In this document: in pieces, positions 1 through 6,808 of the stretch
Layout of the letters: each line of letters opens with the position of its first letter
Position numbering within the stretch: the first letter of the stretch is position 1
From: Sulfurimonas sp.
Lineage (GTDB): Bacteria; Campylobacterota; Campylobacteria; Campylobacterales; Sulfurimonadaceae
Assembly: GCA_027858865.1 (NCBI GenBank)
Contig: JAQIBW010000099.1
Location: 1-7,027 of the forward strand
Direction of reading: 5' to 3'
DNA length: 7,027 nucleotides
The notes under the pieces: generated by a model
What the model saw: the letters and a program-made list of their open reading frames with translations, nothing else
What the model was told of the DNA's origin: nothing
The model's database searches: none
Translations under genes and position numbers: made by a program

Positions 1-23
1 TGAATATTTTTAAATTTTTAATT

Positions 24-152
24 TTAAATATAATATTCTTCTGTATCAATTAATTCATAAATTTCATTATTTTCAAGTATATCTACTGCAGCCTTCATAT
101 AATGCGATTTACCACTATACATAAAGTTATATCCTAATTTTCTATTAATCAA
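24..152 (-). CDS. hypothetical 42-residue protein, TTG start
   Basis: A short open frame of 42 codons lies directly behind the NuoL-like gene, 17 nt after its stop. The start is TTG, chosen because an AGAGG Shine-Dalgarno motif (161-165) sits 8 nt upstream and because an in-frame TAG closes the frame shortly before it. The product begins (M)INRKLGYNFM and ends in an acidic, tyrosine-rich tail (ELIDTEEYYI). I see no membrane segment, signal peptide or metal-binding motif, and the charge pattern suggests a small soluble, largely helical protein. GC content is about 22% by hand count, well below its neighbours. I do not recognise the family. It may be co-transcribed with the upstream gene. It could be a chance frame, but the RBS and plausible composition argue for a real small gene. 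Confidence 0.42.
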   Translation of the reverse strand: MINRKLGYNFMYSGKSHYMKAAVDILENNEIYELIDTEEYYI

Positions 153-160
153 TTTATTTA

Positions 161-165
161 CCTCT
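161..165 (-). promoter_or_regulatory. ribosome binding site (AGAGG) of the 42-codon ORF
   Basis: AGAGG on the minus strand lies 8 nt upstream of the TTG at 150-152. It lies after the stop of the NuoL-like gene, so it serves nothing else visible. This motif decides the unusual TTG start. Confidence 0.4.
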
Positions 166-169
166 ATTT

Positions 170-1933
170 TTAAATCATGCTACCAATCAAAAGAACTATC
201 ATAAAAATTATAGCCACAATACTTATAACCTTTTTATACTTTTCAGATACATCAAAATAGTACATACTTAACTCTAACTCATCCTTTTCCCCACAGTGAT
301 ACTCTTTTACTCTATGAGCTTTTTTAAATAGCACAGATGCGAAGAGTATGGGGACAATGGCTATTAGTAGAGAGGGAACTATTATCTCCATGGTGCTAAG
401 TAGTTTCATATCAAAACTCACGAGTATGCCTATGATAAGAAGAGAGACTAATATACTTGATGGAATCATGTATAGTTTTGGCAGAGGAGTATGGTTTTCT
501 TCTTTAGAACTAACATCTTTAGCAAACAGTTTTGTCACGACTTTAAAATACAAAAGCGTTAAAAAGACACTTCCCAGAGCTATAAATATCAGAGCTAAAG
601 CGTAGAGAGGATTTTTACTTATCTCCGATGCTATGGACTCTATTGCCATAAACTTAGCGATGAATGCTCCAAAAGGTGGAAGTGTTAGAGATGCAAAACC
701 TATGATGATGAAAAAGACTACCATCGGAGAGTGATTTATAAGTCCGTCTATATCTTTTACATATTTTAAATGATTTACTTTCTCTAAAATACCAGCTTGA
801 AAAAACAAAAGTGCTTTTGAGATAGCGTGAAATACTATGAGAACCAAACAGGCCGTTATAGATTCTTCGCTTCCTATAGCCGCTAAGCTCATCATAAGAC
901 CAAGAAGTGCTATAGTAGAGAGTCCAAGTATCTCTTTGAAATAATCTTTGCTCAGAGCGAGCATAGATGCTGAGAAGAAAACAAATGTTCCTATGAGTGT
1001 TATAGTCATAGATGCAAAGTCATTAAGTGCTGGGGAGAGTTTTAGCATCAAAAACGGAGCTATTTTTACCATTGTTGCACTATGTAAAATTGCGCTAACT
1101 GGTGTCGGTGCGACCATCGCTCCAAGTAACCACTTATCAAACGGGATGCTAGCACCCTTTACAAAACCTGCAATTGCTAAAAGAGCAACTGGAAGTAAGT
1201 AGCTGGCATCTATGTTTTTTATGAGTATGTCAAAATAAAGCGTATCGTACTGCGTTATACTAACTACTAAAGCTAGAAGTATTGCCACTCCTCCTATCTG
1301 GTTCATCCATAGTGCTTTTAGAGCATTTTTGTTTGAGAGTTCATCACCACGGTAAGCGATTAGAAGGTAAGAGAAAAGCGTTGTTAGTTCAAAGAGTAAA
1401 AAGAAGATTTCTATGTTGTTAGTTGATACTATAAAATTCATAATGGCTAAAAAGAAAAATAGCATCGCTATGAAAGCATTTTTTTTTCTTCTACTAAACT
1501 CTTCACTCTCTATATATTTAAGCGCGTAGATAATTATAACACCACCAACAATGTTGATAACAAGGTACATAATTGCAGATACATTATCAACAGCTATGTC
1601 ATTAGAAATAAGGGTTGGAGATAAAAAAACTACAACAGCAAAGAGTAGCATCTGAATTATGGCAAAAACTCTTACCAAGGCACTATTTTTGATTATACCC
1701 TGCCATAAGAAATACAGAAGTAAAATAGCATCTATGATAATAAACAGAGTGTACATGAAATTAGGAAAAATTAGTTGTAAACTGTTTGAAGGAAAAAGCA
1801 GCTCAGTTATACTAACTGCACTCAAAATAACAACAAAAACTATACTAAAAATATCTCTAATTTTATGTCCGCTAATTAGCACTATTAGTGCAAAAAACAT
1901 AGGAGCAATAATCAAAACACCATAAGAAAGCAT
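170..1933 (-). CDS. NuoL/HyfB/EchA-like proton-translocating membrane subunit
   Basis: A 587-residue, very hydrophobic protein with roughly 14-16 membrane helices, of the complex I antiporter-type family (Proton_antipo_M). The functional residues of NuoL can be located. Glu182 lies in FELTTLFSYLLIAY (TM5 Glu). Lys259 lies in GFVKGASIPF, followed by the hallmark PTPVSAILHSATMV with His284. Lys373 lies in FHAISKALLF, and Lys427 lies in LPPFGAFIAKF (TM12 Lys). Such proteins move protons or Na+ and work inside larger complexes: complex I, group 4 [NiFe]-hydrogenases (Ech/Hyf/Coo), Mrp antiporters or DabAB bicarbonate uptake. The C-terminal EYHCGEKDE (544-552) followed by a last TM helix resembles the tail I associate with Hyf/Ech large membrane subunits, so that reading is preferred. 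The start ATG has AAAAGG 6 nt upstream. No partner subunit is visible; only a tiny ORF follows in the window. The family call is firm, the exact complex is not. Confidence 0.85.
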   Translation of the reverse strand: MLSYGVLIIAPMFFALIVLISGHKIRDIFSIVFVVILSAVSITELLFPSNSLQLIFPNFMYTLFIIIDAILLLYFLWQGIIKNSALVRVFAIIQMLLFAVVVFLSPTLISNDIAVDNVSAIMYLVINIVGGVIIIYALKYIESEEFSRRKKNAFIAMLFFFLAIMNFIVSTNNIEIFFLLFELTTLFSYLLIAYRGDELSNKNALKALWMNQIGGVAILLALVVSITQYDTLYFDILIKNIDASYLLPVALLAIAGFVKGASIPFDKWLLGAMVAPTPVSAILHSATMVKIAPFLMLKLSPALNDFASMTITLIGTFVFFSASMLALSKDYFKEILGLSTIALLGLMMSLAAIGSEESITACLVLIVFHAISKALLFFQAGILEKVNHLKYVKDIDGLINHSPMVVFFIIIGFASLTLPPFGAFIAKFMAIESIASEISKNPLYALALIFIALGSVFLTLLYFKVVTKLFAKDVSSKEENHTPLPKLYMIPSSILVSLLIIGILVSFDMKLLSTMEIIVPSLLIAIVPILFASVLFKKAHRVKEYHCGEKDELELSMYYFDVSEKYKKVISIVAIIFMIVLLIGSMI

Positions 1934-1939
1934 TCACAA

Positions 1940-1945
1940 CCTTTT
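1940..1945 (-). promoter_or_regulatory. ribosome binding site (AAAAGG) of the NuoL-like gene
   Basis: AAAAGG on the minus strand is 6 nt from the ATG at 1931-1933. It supports this start over any internal Met. Confidence 0.6.
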
Positions 1946-1954
1946 ATCAACACG

Positions 1955-1968
1955 AATATACTATTTTA
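1955..1968 (-). promoter_or_regulatory. candidate -10 elements for the NuoL-like gene
   Basis: Two overlapping-range candidates on the minus strand each match TATAAT at 5 of 6 positions: TAAAAT (1963-1968) and TATATT (1955-1960). Either would give a short leader carrying the AAAAGG site. No convincing -35 box is seen, which is usual for Campylobacterota sigma-70 promoters but makes the choice uncertain in DNA this AT-rich. Confidence 0.3.
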
Positions 1969-2021
1969 AACTATTGTTGCTTAGCTTACTTAACAAATTG
2001 CTAAATTTCAAATAATCTTTT

Positions 2022-2027
2022 TATAAT
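2022..2027 (+). promoter_or_regulatory. -10 box TATAAT for the CLC gene
   Basis: A perfect TATAAT hexamer is preceded by a short T-tract (CTTTT), the typical look of a Campylobacterota housekeeping promoter without a -35 box. Transcription would begin near 2034 and leave a leader of about 23 nt with no evident Shine-Dalgarno motif. Confidence 0.45.
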
Positions 2028-2041
2028 TGTTTAAATTGCTG

Positions 2042-2047
2042 TACAAT
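2042..2047 (+). promoter_or_regulatory. second -10-like box TACAAT just upstream of the CLC start
   Basis: TACAAT (5 of 6 to consensus) ends 9 nt before the ATG, with a weak TTTATA (2020-2025) 16 nt upstream as a possible -35. A transcript from here would begin within a few bases of the ATG and be nearly leaderless, which would fit the lack of a Shine-Dalgarno site. It may equally be chance. Confidence 0.22.
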
Positions 2048-2056
2048 ACTTAACAT

Positions 2057-3448
2057 ATGAAAAAACACACTATCGAGCAAACAACTATCTTTATTAGTGT
2101 TAGTAAGTGGCTTCTCCTATCTTCCATTATTGGGGTGATTATCGGAGCGAGTGTTACACTATTTTTAAATATCCTTAAGTACTCAGAGCAACAGCAAAGT
2201 TCACTTCCTTTTGCACACTATTATCTACTTCCATTTGCGCTTGTTGCAACCGTTTGGATAGTAAGTAAATTTGCTCCAGATGCAGAAGGTCACGGTACAG
2301 AAAAAGTTATTGAGGCAGTGCATAAAAAAAATGGAAAAATCGAACTTTCAGTAATCCCGATAAAACTACTTGCAACAGTAATGACTATTTTTTCAGGTGG
2401 TTCTGTAGGTAAAGAAGGACCGGGAGCACAGATTGGTGCTGGAATGGCATCTTTTATATCTGAGCTATTTCGTTTTTCTAAAGAAGACCGTAAAAAACTT
2501 GTTATCTGCGGTATCGGTGCGGGTTTTGCGTCTGTATTTGGCACACCTATAGCAGGTGCTATTTTTGGAGTTGAAGTTCTCATTATCGGTTTGATACGTT
2601 ATGATGTACTACTTCCTTCTTTTATTGCCGGTTTTGCTGCATTTACAACTGCACAATACTTAGGAATAGAATATACATATTTTGATATTAATTTTCATCA
2701 GCATATATCACTGGATTTTCCTCTTATCCTTAAAGTTGTGTTAGCTGGACTCTTTTTTGGTTTTATCTCTGATTTCACTATAACTTTTATAAAACGAGCA
2801 CATAGAACAATCAAAAAAATCCCTCTGAATATTTACCTTAAAGCTTTTCTGGGTGGGTCTACTTTAGTTTTACTTTCATTTGTAGTTGGAGAACAATATT
2901 TTGGATTGGGTCTTGGGACAATAGAGCAGGCACTTCTACCAGACCAATCTGTAGTTAAAGATATTCCTTGGTATGCATTTATTCTTAAAACTATATTTAC
3001 CTCAGTTACTTTGGGTCTTGGCGGGAGCGGCGGTGTTGTTACTCCAATCTTTTACATCGGGGCAACAAGCGGTAACTTGTTTGGAACTTTTATGGGTGAT
3101 CATATAGCATTTTTTGCCGCTCTTGGTTTTGTTAGTGTTCTTGCTGGAACTACAAACTCCCCTATTGCCGCAACGATTATGGCTATGGAGCTTTTTGGTA
3201 TAGAAGTAGCACACTATGCAGCTATCTCCGTAGTAATCAGTTTTTTAATGACTGGACATCGTAGTGTATTCCCTTCACAAATATTAGCCATGAAAAAGTC
3301 TGATATGCTAGATATAAAGACCGGAGAAAGCATTGAAGACACCAAAGTCTCAATGCATGATGAAGATATAAATAAAATAAAAGATATTAGCCAAAGACTT
3401 AAATATAAGCGTAAAGAACGAAGTAAAAAAATAAATCCTAAAAAATAA
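2057..3448 (+). CDS. CLC-family chloride channel / anion transporter
   Basis: A 463-residue integral membrane protein with the CLC selectivity-filter motifs in order. GHGTEK (78-83) stands in place of GSGIP. GSVGKEGP (115-122) holds the gating glutamate Glu120. GTPIAGAIFGVE (162-173) is next, then GGSGGVVTP (322-330), equivalent to GGIFAP. The GHG-T variant with GGSxGxEGPxAQIGAG is a recognisable bacterial CLC subgroup. The position matching the internal proton glutamate of E. coli ClcA (Glu203) appears to be Val174, so H+-coupled exchange of the ClcA type is not assured and a channel or a differently coupled transporter is possible. There is no C-terminal CBS pair; the protein ends in a lysine/arginine-rich cytoplasmic tail of about 40 residues. 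The start ATG lacks a Shine-Dalgarno motif, but the next Met is far inside the transmembrane region. It is monocistronic and convergent with the hydrogenase gene. The physiological anion is unknown. Confidence 0.9.
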   Translation: MKKHTIEQTTIFISVSKWLLLSSIIGVIIGASVTLFLNILKYSEQQQSSLPFAHYYLLPFALVATVWIVSKFAPDAEGHGTEKVIEAVHKKNGKIELSVIPIKLLATVMTIFSGGSVGKEGPGAQIGAGMASFISELFRFSKEDRKKLVICGIGAGFASVFGTPIAGAIFGVEVLIIGLIRYDVLLPSFIAGFAAFTTAQYLGIEYTYFDINFHQHISLDFPLILKVVLAGLFFGFISDFTITFIKRAHRTIKKIPLNIYLKAFLGGSTLVLLSFVVGEQYFGLGLGTIEQALLPDQSVVKDIPWYAFILKTIFTSVTLGLGGSGGVVTPIFYIGATSGNLFGTFMGDHIAFFAALGFVSVLAGTTNSPIAATIMAMELFGIEVAHYAAISVVISFLMTGHRSVFPSQILAMKKSDMLDIKTGESIEDTKVSMHDEDINKIKDISQRLKYKRKERSKKINPKK

Positions 3449-3476
3449 AATCTATATTAGATGCTTTTTATTTTAT
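3441..3476. terminator. candidate bidirectional terminator between convergent genes
   Basis: ATCTA (3450-3454), loop TAT, TAGAT (3458-3462) form a 5-bp hairpin flanked by an A-rich run on the left and TTTTTATTTTA on the right, so each strand reads hairpin then U-rich tract. It covers the 8-bp gap and contains both stop codons (TAA at 3446-3448 plus, 3457-3459 minus). The stem is short and AT-rich, so termination strength is doubtful. Confidence 0.35.
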
Positions 3477-5115
3477 ACCGACTAAGCTCTTTACCTTTTG
3501 TATCTACGATATGAACTGCACAGGCAAGACAAGGATCAAATGAGTGTAAAACTCTTAGAACTTCCAGTGGTTTTGCGGTATCCTCTATCTTTACCCCAAT
3601 AAGTGCTTCTTCATAAGCACCTCTTAAGCCATCAAAATTTTTAGGCGTAGCATTCCAAGTTGTTGGCGCTATAACAGAGTAGTTATCAATTTTTTGATTT
3701 TTGATGCTTACAAAGTGAGATAAGGTACCGCGTGGCACTTCTAAAAAAACTCTACCTTTTGCGTCTTTTGGTAATTTTTCAAAATCATACTTAGTCCAAG
3801 TATCTGTATCATAGTACTTTACATTTTGAATAAGTCTTGACACAAGTTTAAAAATATACTCGCATATATAACCAGTCTCTATTGCTCTTGCAGCATTTCT
3901 ACCGACTGTAGTTGAGAGATCTATCAACTCTAAATCAGTAGCTTCTAAAAACTCATCCACAAATGATTTTATAAGAGTGTTGTCTTTTTTATAGCTAATG
4001 AGCACTCTTGCAAGAGGTCCAGTTTCCATAACTTTACCGTCATATCTAGGAGCTTTTATCCAAGAGTATTTATCATCATTTTTCTCAGTTTTTAGGCTTC
4101 CGTCTTCATTTAAATCTGTATAGAAGACTTCTTCTCCCTTGTACCATGCACGGTCAACCTCTTCTGTTATTTTGCTCTCATCAAATTCTTCTATATTTTC
4201 AAAGTCATGTCCATACACTATACCACTACAAAAGAGCTTTTCCTCACCTTCAAACTCATAACCTCCAACTGACATAAAGTTACCGTTTGCTCGGCCTACT
4301 CCGGCTTTTATCTCATCTCTGTAGGCAGTTGCAAGAAGTTTAGCATCTGGAAGATAGGTACGGTCTATAAACTCTTTTGCCTCTTTCATAACAAACAGAT
4401 AATCATTTAATCTTTGTGGGTTTAGCATATCGGCAACACTTGTAATCCCACCGACTACTATGCTCTGTGGATGCGGAGTTTTTCCACCAAATATAGCAAC
4501 TGCTTTTGAGATTTTTGTTTGAAACTTTAAAGCTTCAAGGTAGTGAGATATCATAATAAGATTTTGCTCAGAAGTGAGTTTATAGTCACTATGCCCCCAG
4601 TACCCGTTTGAAAACGGGCCAAGCTTTCCTGCATCAACAAAATTTTGCAGTTTTTTTATCGTTTCTTCATAGTGTGCGTTAGAGTTTCTAAAAGGTTTAT
4701 CTGAGTACCTATGTGCCTCTTTTGAAGTCAGTTTTGCATCAGCTTGCAAGGCAGACGTAATATCTACAAAGTCTAATGAGTGAAGATGGTAAAAGTGTAC
4801 AACATGATCCTGAATGAAAAGTGCCATAGCCATCAAGTCTCTAATAATCTCTGCATTTTTTGGTATAGTTAAAGAGTAAGCATCTTCAACTGCTGAGACT
4901 GCTCCTCTAAAGTGAGAGTTTGTACATACTCCACAAATCCTACCTGCCATAAGACCTGCATCTCTGGGGTCTCGACCCTTTAGAATGATTTCTATACCAC
5001 GAAAAAGCTGACCACTGACATAGGCTTCTTGAACTACGCCACTTTCATCAACTTCAACTTCAGCTCTTAAATGCCCTTCAATTCTTGTAATTGGGTCAAT
5101 AACAATTTTTTTCAT
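3457..5115 (-). CDS. hydB: [NiFe]-hydrogenase large subunit, group 1 type
   Basis: The catalytic subunit (552 residues) of a membrane/periplasm-type [NiFe]-hydrogenase, carrying the Ni-Fe(CN)2CO centre that splits H2. The N-terminal RIEGH (11-15) contains the proton-transfer glutamate Glu14. L1 is RGIE...GRICGVC (39-64), with ligands Cys61 and Cys64. L2 is HSFDPCLACAVH (524-535), with ligands Cys529 and Cys532. PRGTLSHF (461-468) and PTTWNA (484-489) are further family blocks. The precursor ends 17 residues after His535, so a maturation endopeptidase should cleave there. HDHVVHFYHLH-like and GNLGPF-like stretches and the SFDPCxACAVH form point to group 1 (H2 uptake). The start ATG has AAGAGG 6 nt upstream. 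It is the last gene of its unit: no cytochrome b or protease gene follows. Residue 58 before RICGVC is Gly, where Gln, Glu, Ser or Met is usual. The symbol follows Campylobacter/Wolinella usage; hynB or hynL would be equivalent. Confidence 0.93.
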   Translation of the reverse strand: MKKIVIDPITRIEGHLRAEVEVDESGVVQEAYVSGQLFRGIEIILKGRDPRDAGLMAGRICGVCTNSHFRGAVSAVEDAYSLTIPKNAEIIRDLMAMALFIQDHVVHFYHLHSLDFVDITSALQADAKLTSKEAHRYSDKPFRNSNAHYEETIKKLQNFVDAGKLGPFSNGYWGHSDYKLTSEQNLIMISHYLEALKFQTKISKAVAIFGGKTPHPQSIVVGGITSVADMLNPQRLNDYLFVMKEAKEFIDRTYLPDAKLLATAYRDEIKAGVGRANGNFMSVGGYEFEGEEKLFCSGIVYGHDFENIEEFDESKITEEVDRAWYKGEEVFYTDLNEDGSLKTEKNDDKYSWIKAPRYDGKVMETGPLARVLISYKKDNTLIKSFVDEFLEATDLELIDLSTTVGRNAARAIETGYICEYIFKLVSRLIQNVKYYDTDTWTKYDFEKLPKDAKGRVFLEVPRGTLSHFVSIKNQKIDNYSVIAPTTWNATPKNFDGLRGAYEEALIGVKIEDTAKPLEVLRVLHSFDPCLACAVHIVDTKGKELSRYKIKSI

Positions 5116-5121
5116 TATACG

Positions 5122-5127
5122 CCTCTT
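5122..5127 (-). promoter_or_regulatory. ribosome binding site (AAGAGG) of the hydrogenase large subunit
   Basis: AAGAGG on the minus strand, 6 nt from the ATG, is the clearest Shine-Dalgarno site in the window. It lies in the 31-bp gap after the SulP stop, next to the TAACTAA repeat copy. Confidence 0.65.
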
Positions 5128-5128
5128 C

Positions 5129-5135
5129 TTAGTTA
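5129..5135 (-). repeat. 7-bp direct repeat TAACTAA, copy downstream of sulP
   Basis: TAACTAA (minus strand) lies between the SulP stop and the large-subunit RBS. An identical copy sits at 6809-6815 just before the SulP start, in the same orientation. Overlapping AACTAACTAA makes this copy part of a short TAAC tandem. It may mark the edges of an inserted segment; seven bases in AT-rich DNA can also match by chance. Confidence 0.4.
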
Positions 5136-5146
5136 GTTATAGATAC

Positions 5147-6808
5147 TTATACAATATTATCATCTTTACTATAAACAATTGTTTGATGTATCGTTTTAGC
5201 TTGTGCAACTGCTCTGGCAAATGTTCTATGCATATACTCTTCTCCTATCAATGAAACAATCTTGTGCTTTTGTAAATCTTTAAAAACATTATCATTTGTG
5301 CCAGAAGTTAGTACAGCCGTACCATTATCTTTGAGTAATTTTATAGTTTGTTGAAAATTATGCAGTGCTGTCAAATCTATAAAGCTTACGTGTCTCATTC
5401 TAATAATCAATATTTTAGATGAAACACCTCTTTTTTTTATAAGTTCTGCATATTGTGTTGCTGAGGCAAAAAACAGAGGACCGCCAATCTCATAAACAGA
5501 TATTCCTTGTGGAAGGTTTTCATAGTTGTCTATATCATCTGTATCATTACTTAAAATCAGTTCTTTGCCGTCAACATCTGCCATTCTTTTCATAAATAAA
5601 AGTGATGATAATACAATTCCAACTTGAATCGCAACTGTCAAATCCACTAATACAGTAAGTACAAAAGTAGAGATTAGTACAATATAATCAAAAGGTGAAC
5701 TTTTTAAAATAGATACGAAAGAGTTCCATTCGCTCATTTTATAGGCAACTACTATCAAAATTCCTGCGAGACAAGACATAGGTATAAGTTTTGCAAAATC
5801 TATAAAAAATAGCATTATTAAAAGTAACACTAAAGCATGTGTAATACCGGCTATTGGTGTTCTTCCTCCATTTTCTACATTTGTTGCGGTTCTTGCTATT
5901 GCTCCTGTAGCAGGTATTCCACCAAAAAATGGAGTGACAATATTTGCTATACCTTGAGCAATTAACTCTGTATTTGAGCGATGCTTACCGCCAATCATTC
6001 CATCTGCAACAACTGCTGATAGGAGAGATTCTACACCACCGAGCAAAGCAATAATAAATGCAGGAACCAAATATGTAGACAAATTGGATACTTCAAAATT
6101 TGGAAGAGAGAAAGTAATATCATTTGGTATTGTGCCAAAAAATGTTTCTATTGTTGTAACAGGAAGATTGAAAAAGTATACTAAAAGTGTGATTGAAACG
6201 ATTGCAATAAATGATCCTGGAATCTTAGTAGTAATATGTTTAAACTTAGTAGTTATTAAAATTGTACTAGCGGTAATAGCTAAAGCATATAGATTTGTAT
6301 CATCAATGTGTTCAAAATAAACTACCCATTTTTCAAAAAACTCTGATGGAAGTTTTTCTATATCTAATCCCAAAGCATCTTTAATTTGTGTTGTAAAAAT
6401 AACCAAAGCGATGCCACTTGTAAAACCAACAATCAATGGATGAGGAAAGTATCTTAATAAATTACCTAACTTTAATAATCCAAATAGTATTAATATCACT
6501 CCTGCCATTATTGTTGAAATCAGAAGTCCATCAATTCCATATTGTTCAATTATTCCATATAAAATAATTATAAAAGCGCCCGTTGGACCACCAATTTGTA
6601 CTTTGCTTCCACCAAGTAGAGATATAATAAAACCTGCAACGATAGCAGTAATAATACCTTTTTCCGGTGAAACACCAGATGCAACAGCAAAAGCAATAGC
6701 AAGGGGTAATGCAACAATACCAACAATAATACCTGCAATTACATCCGCATAAATCTGTTCTTTTGAAATACCATTTTTTATTACTGTAAAGAATTTTGGT
6801 TTAAACAT
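5147..6808 (-). CDS. SulP family anion transporter with C-terminal STAS domain
   Basis: A 553-residue SLC26/SulP permease. The N-terminal block DVIAGIIVGIVALPLAIAFA (22-41), then GGPTGAF (73-79), and the family stretch running from GGKHRSNTELIAQGIANI through GGIPATGAIARTATN (273-310) are diagnostic. About 12-14 membrane helices end near 406. A cytoplasmic STAS domain follows (about 433-540) with VSFIDLTAL (474-482), where Thr480 occupies the position of the phosphorylatable Ser/Thr of anti-anti-sigma STAS proteins. SulP proteins import sulfate, bicarbonate or dicarboxylates; the substrate cannot be read from sequence, and bicarbonate is a reasonable guess only for an autotroph. The gene sits between the two hydrogenase subunits, starting 4 nt after the small-subunit stop and ending 31 nt before the large-subunit start. 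No good Shine-Dalgarno precedes it, so translation may depend on coupling to the small subunit. A hand-counted 300-bp sample (6001-6300) is 31% GC, about ten points below the hydrogenase genes, which suggests acquisition. Confidence 0.93.
   Translation of the reverse strand: MFKPKFFTVIKNGISKEQIYADVIAGIIVGIVALPLAIAFAVASGVSPEKGIITAIVAGFIISLLGGSKVQIGGPTGAFIIILYGIIEQYGIDGLLISTIMAGVILILFGLLKLGNLLRYFPHPLIVGFTSGIALVIFTTQIKDALGLDIEKLPSEFFEKWVVYFEHIDDTNLYALAITASTILITTKFKHITTKIPGSFIAIVSITLLVYFFNLPVTTIETFFGTIPNDITFSLPNFEVSNLSTYLVPAFIIALLGGVESLLSAVVADGMIGGKHRSNTELIAQGIANIVTPFFGGIPATGAIARTATNVENGGRTPIAGITHALVLLLIMLFFIDFAKLIPMSCLAGILIVVAYKMSEWNSFVSILKSSPFDYIVLISTFVLTVLVDLTVAIQVGIVLSSLLFMKRMADVDGKELILSNDTDDIDNYENLPQGISVYEIGGPLFFASATQYAELIKKRGVSSKILIIRMRHVSFIDLTALHNFQQTIKLLKDNGTAVLTSGTNDNVFKDLQKHKIVSLIGEEYMHRTFARAVAQAKTIHQTIVYSKDDNIV

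Noticed and set aside
1..23. AT-rich palindrome-like stretch at the left edge as a terminator or replication element.
   Set aside because: It is just A/T runs, without a defined stem or repeated motif.
348..1925. Several plus-strand open frames of about 84-88 codons inside the NuoL-like gene.
   Set aside because: They lie antisense to a gene with strong family motifs, have no RBS or coherent protein character, and are shadows.
1974..1996. Imperfect inverted repeat TTGTT, 13 nt, AACAA in the divergent intergenic region, a possible operator.
   Set aside because: Only five bases per arm match and the interior does not pair well. In DNA this AT-rich, such arms are expected by chance.
2290..3214. 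Minus-strand open frames inside the CLC gene (97 and 70 codons), one of them cysteine-rich.
   Set aside because: They are antisense to a gene with clear CLC motifs, and the Cys/Lys/Thr content reflects the complementary codons.
5116..5146. Possible insertion-sequence ends or a transposase remnant at the sulP border.
   Set aside because: No terminal inverted repeats or transposase-like coding sequence is visible; only the 7-bp direct repeat and the GC change support insertion.
6084..6320. Plus-strand 78-codon frame inside sulP.
   Set aside because: It is antisense to a region encoding SulP transmembrane helices, with no RBS or recognisable product.
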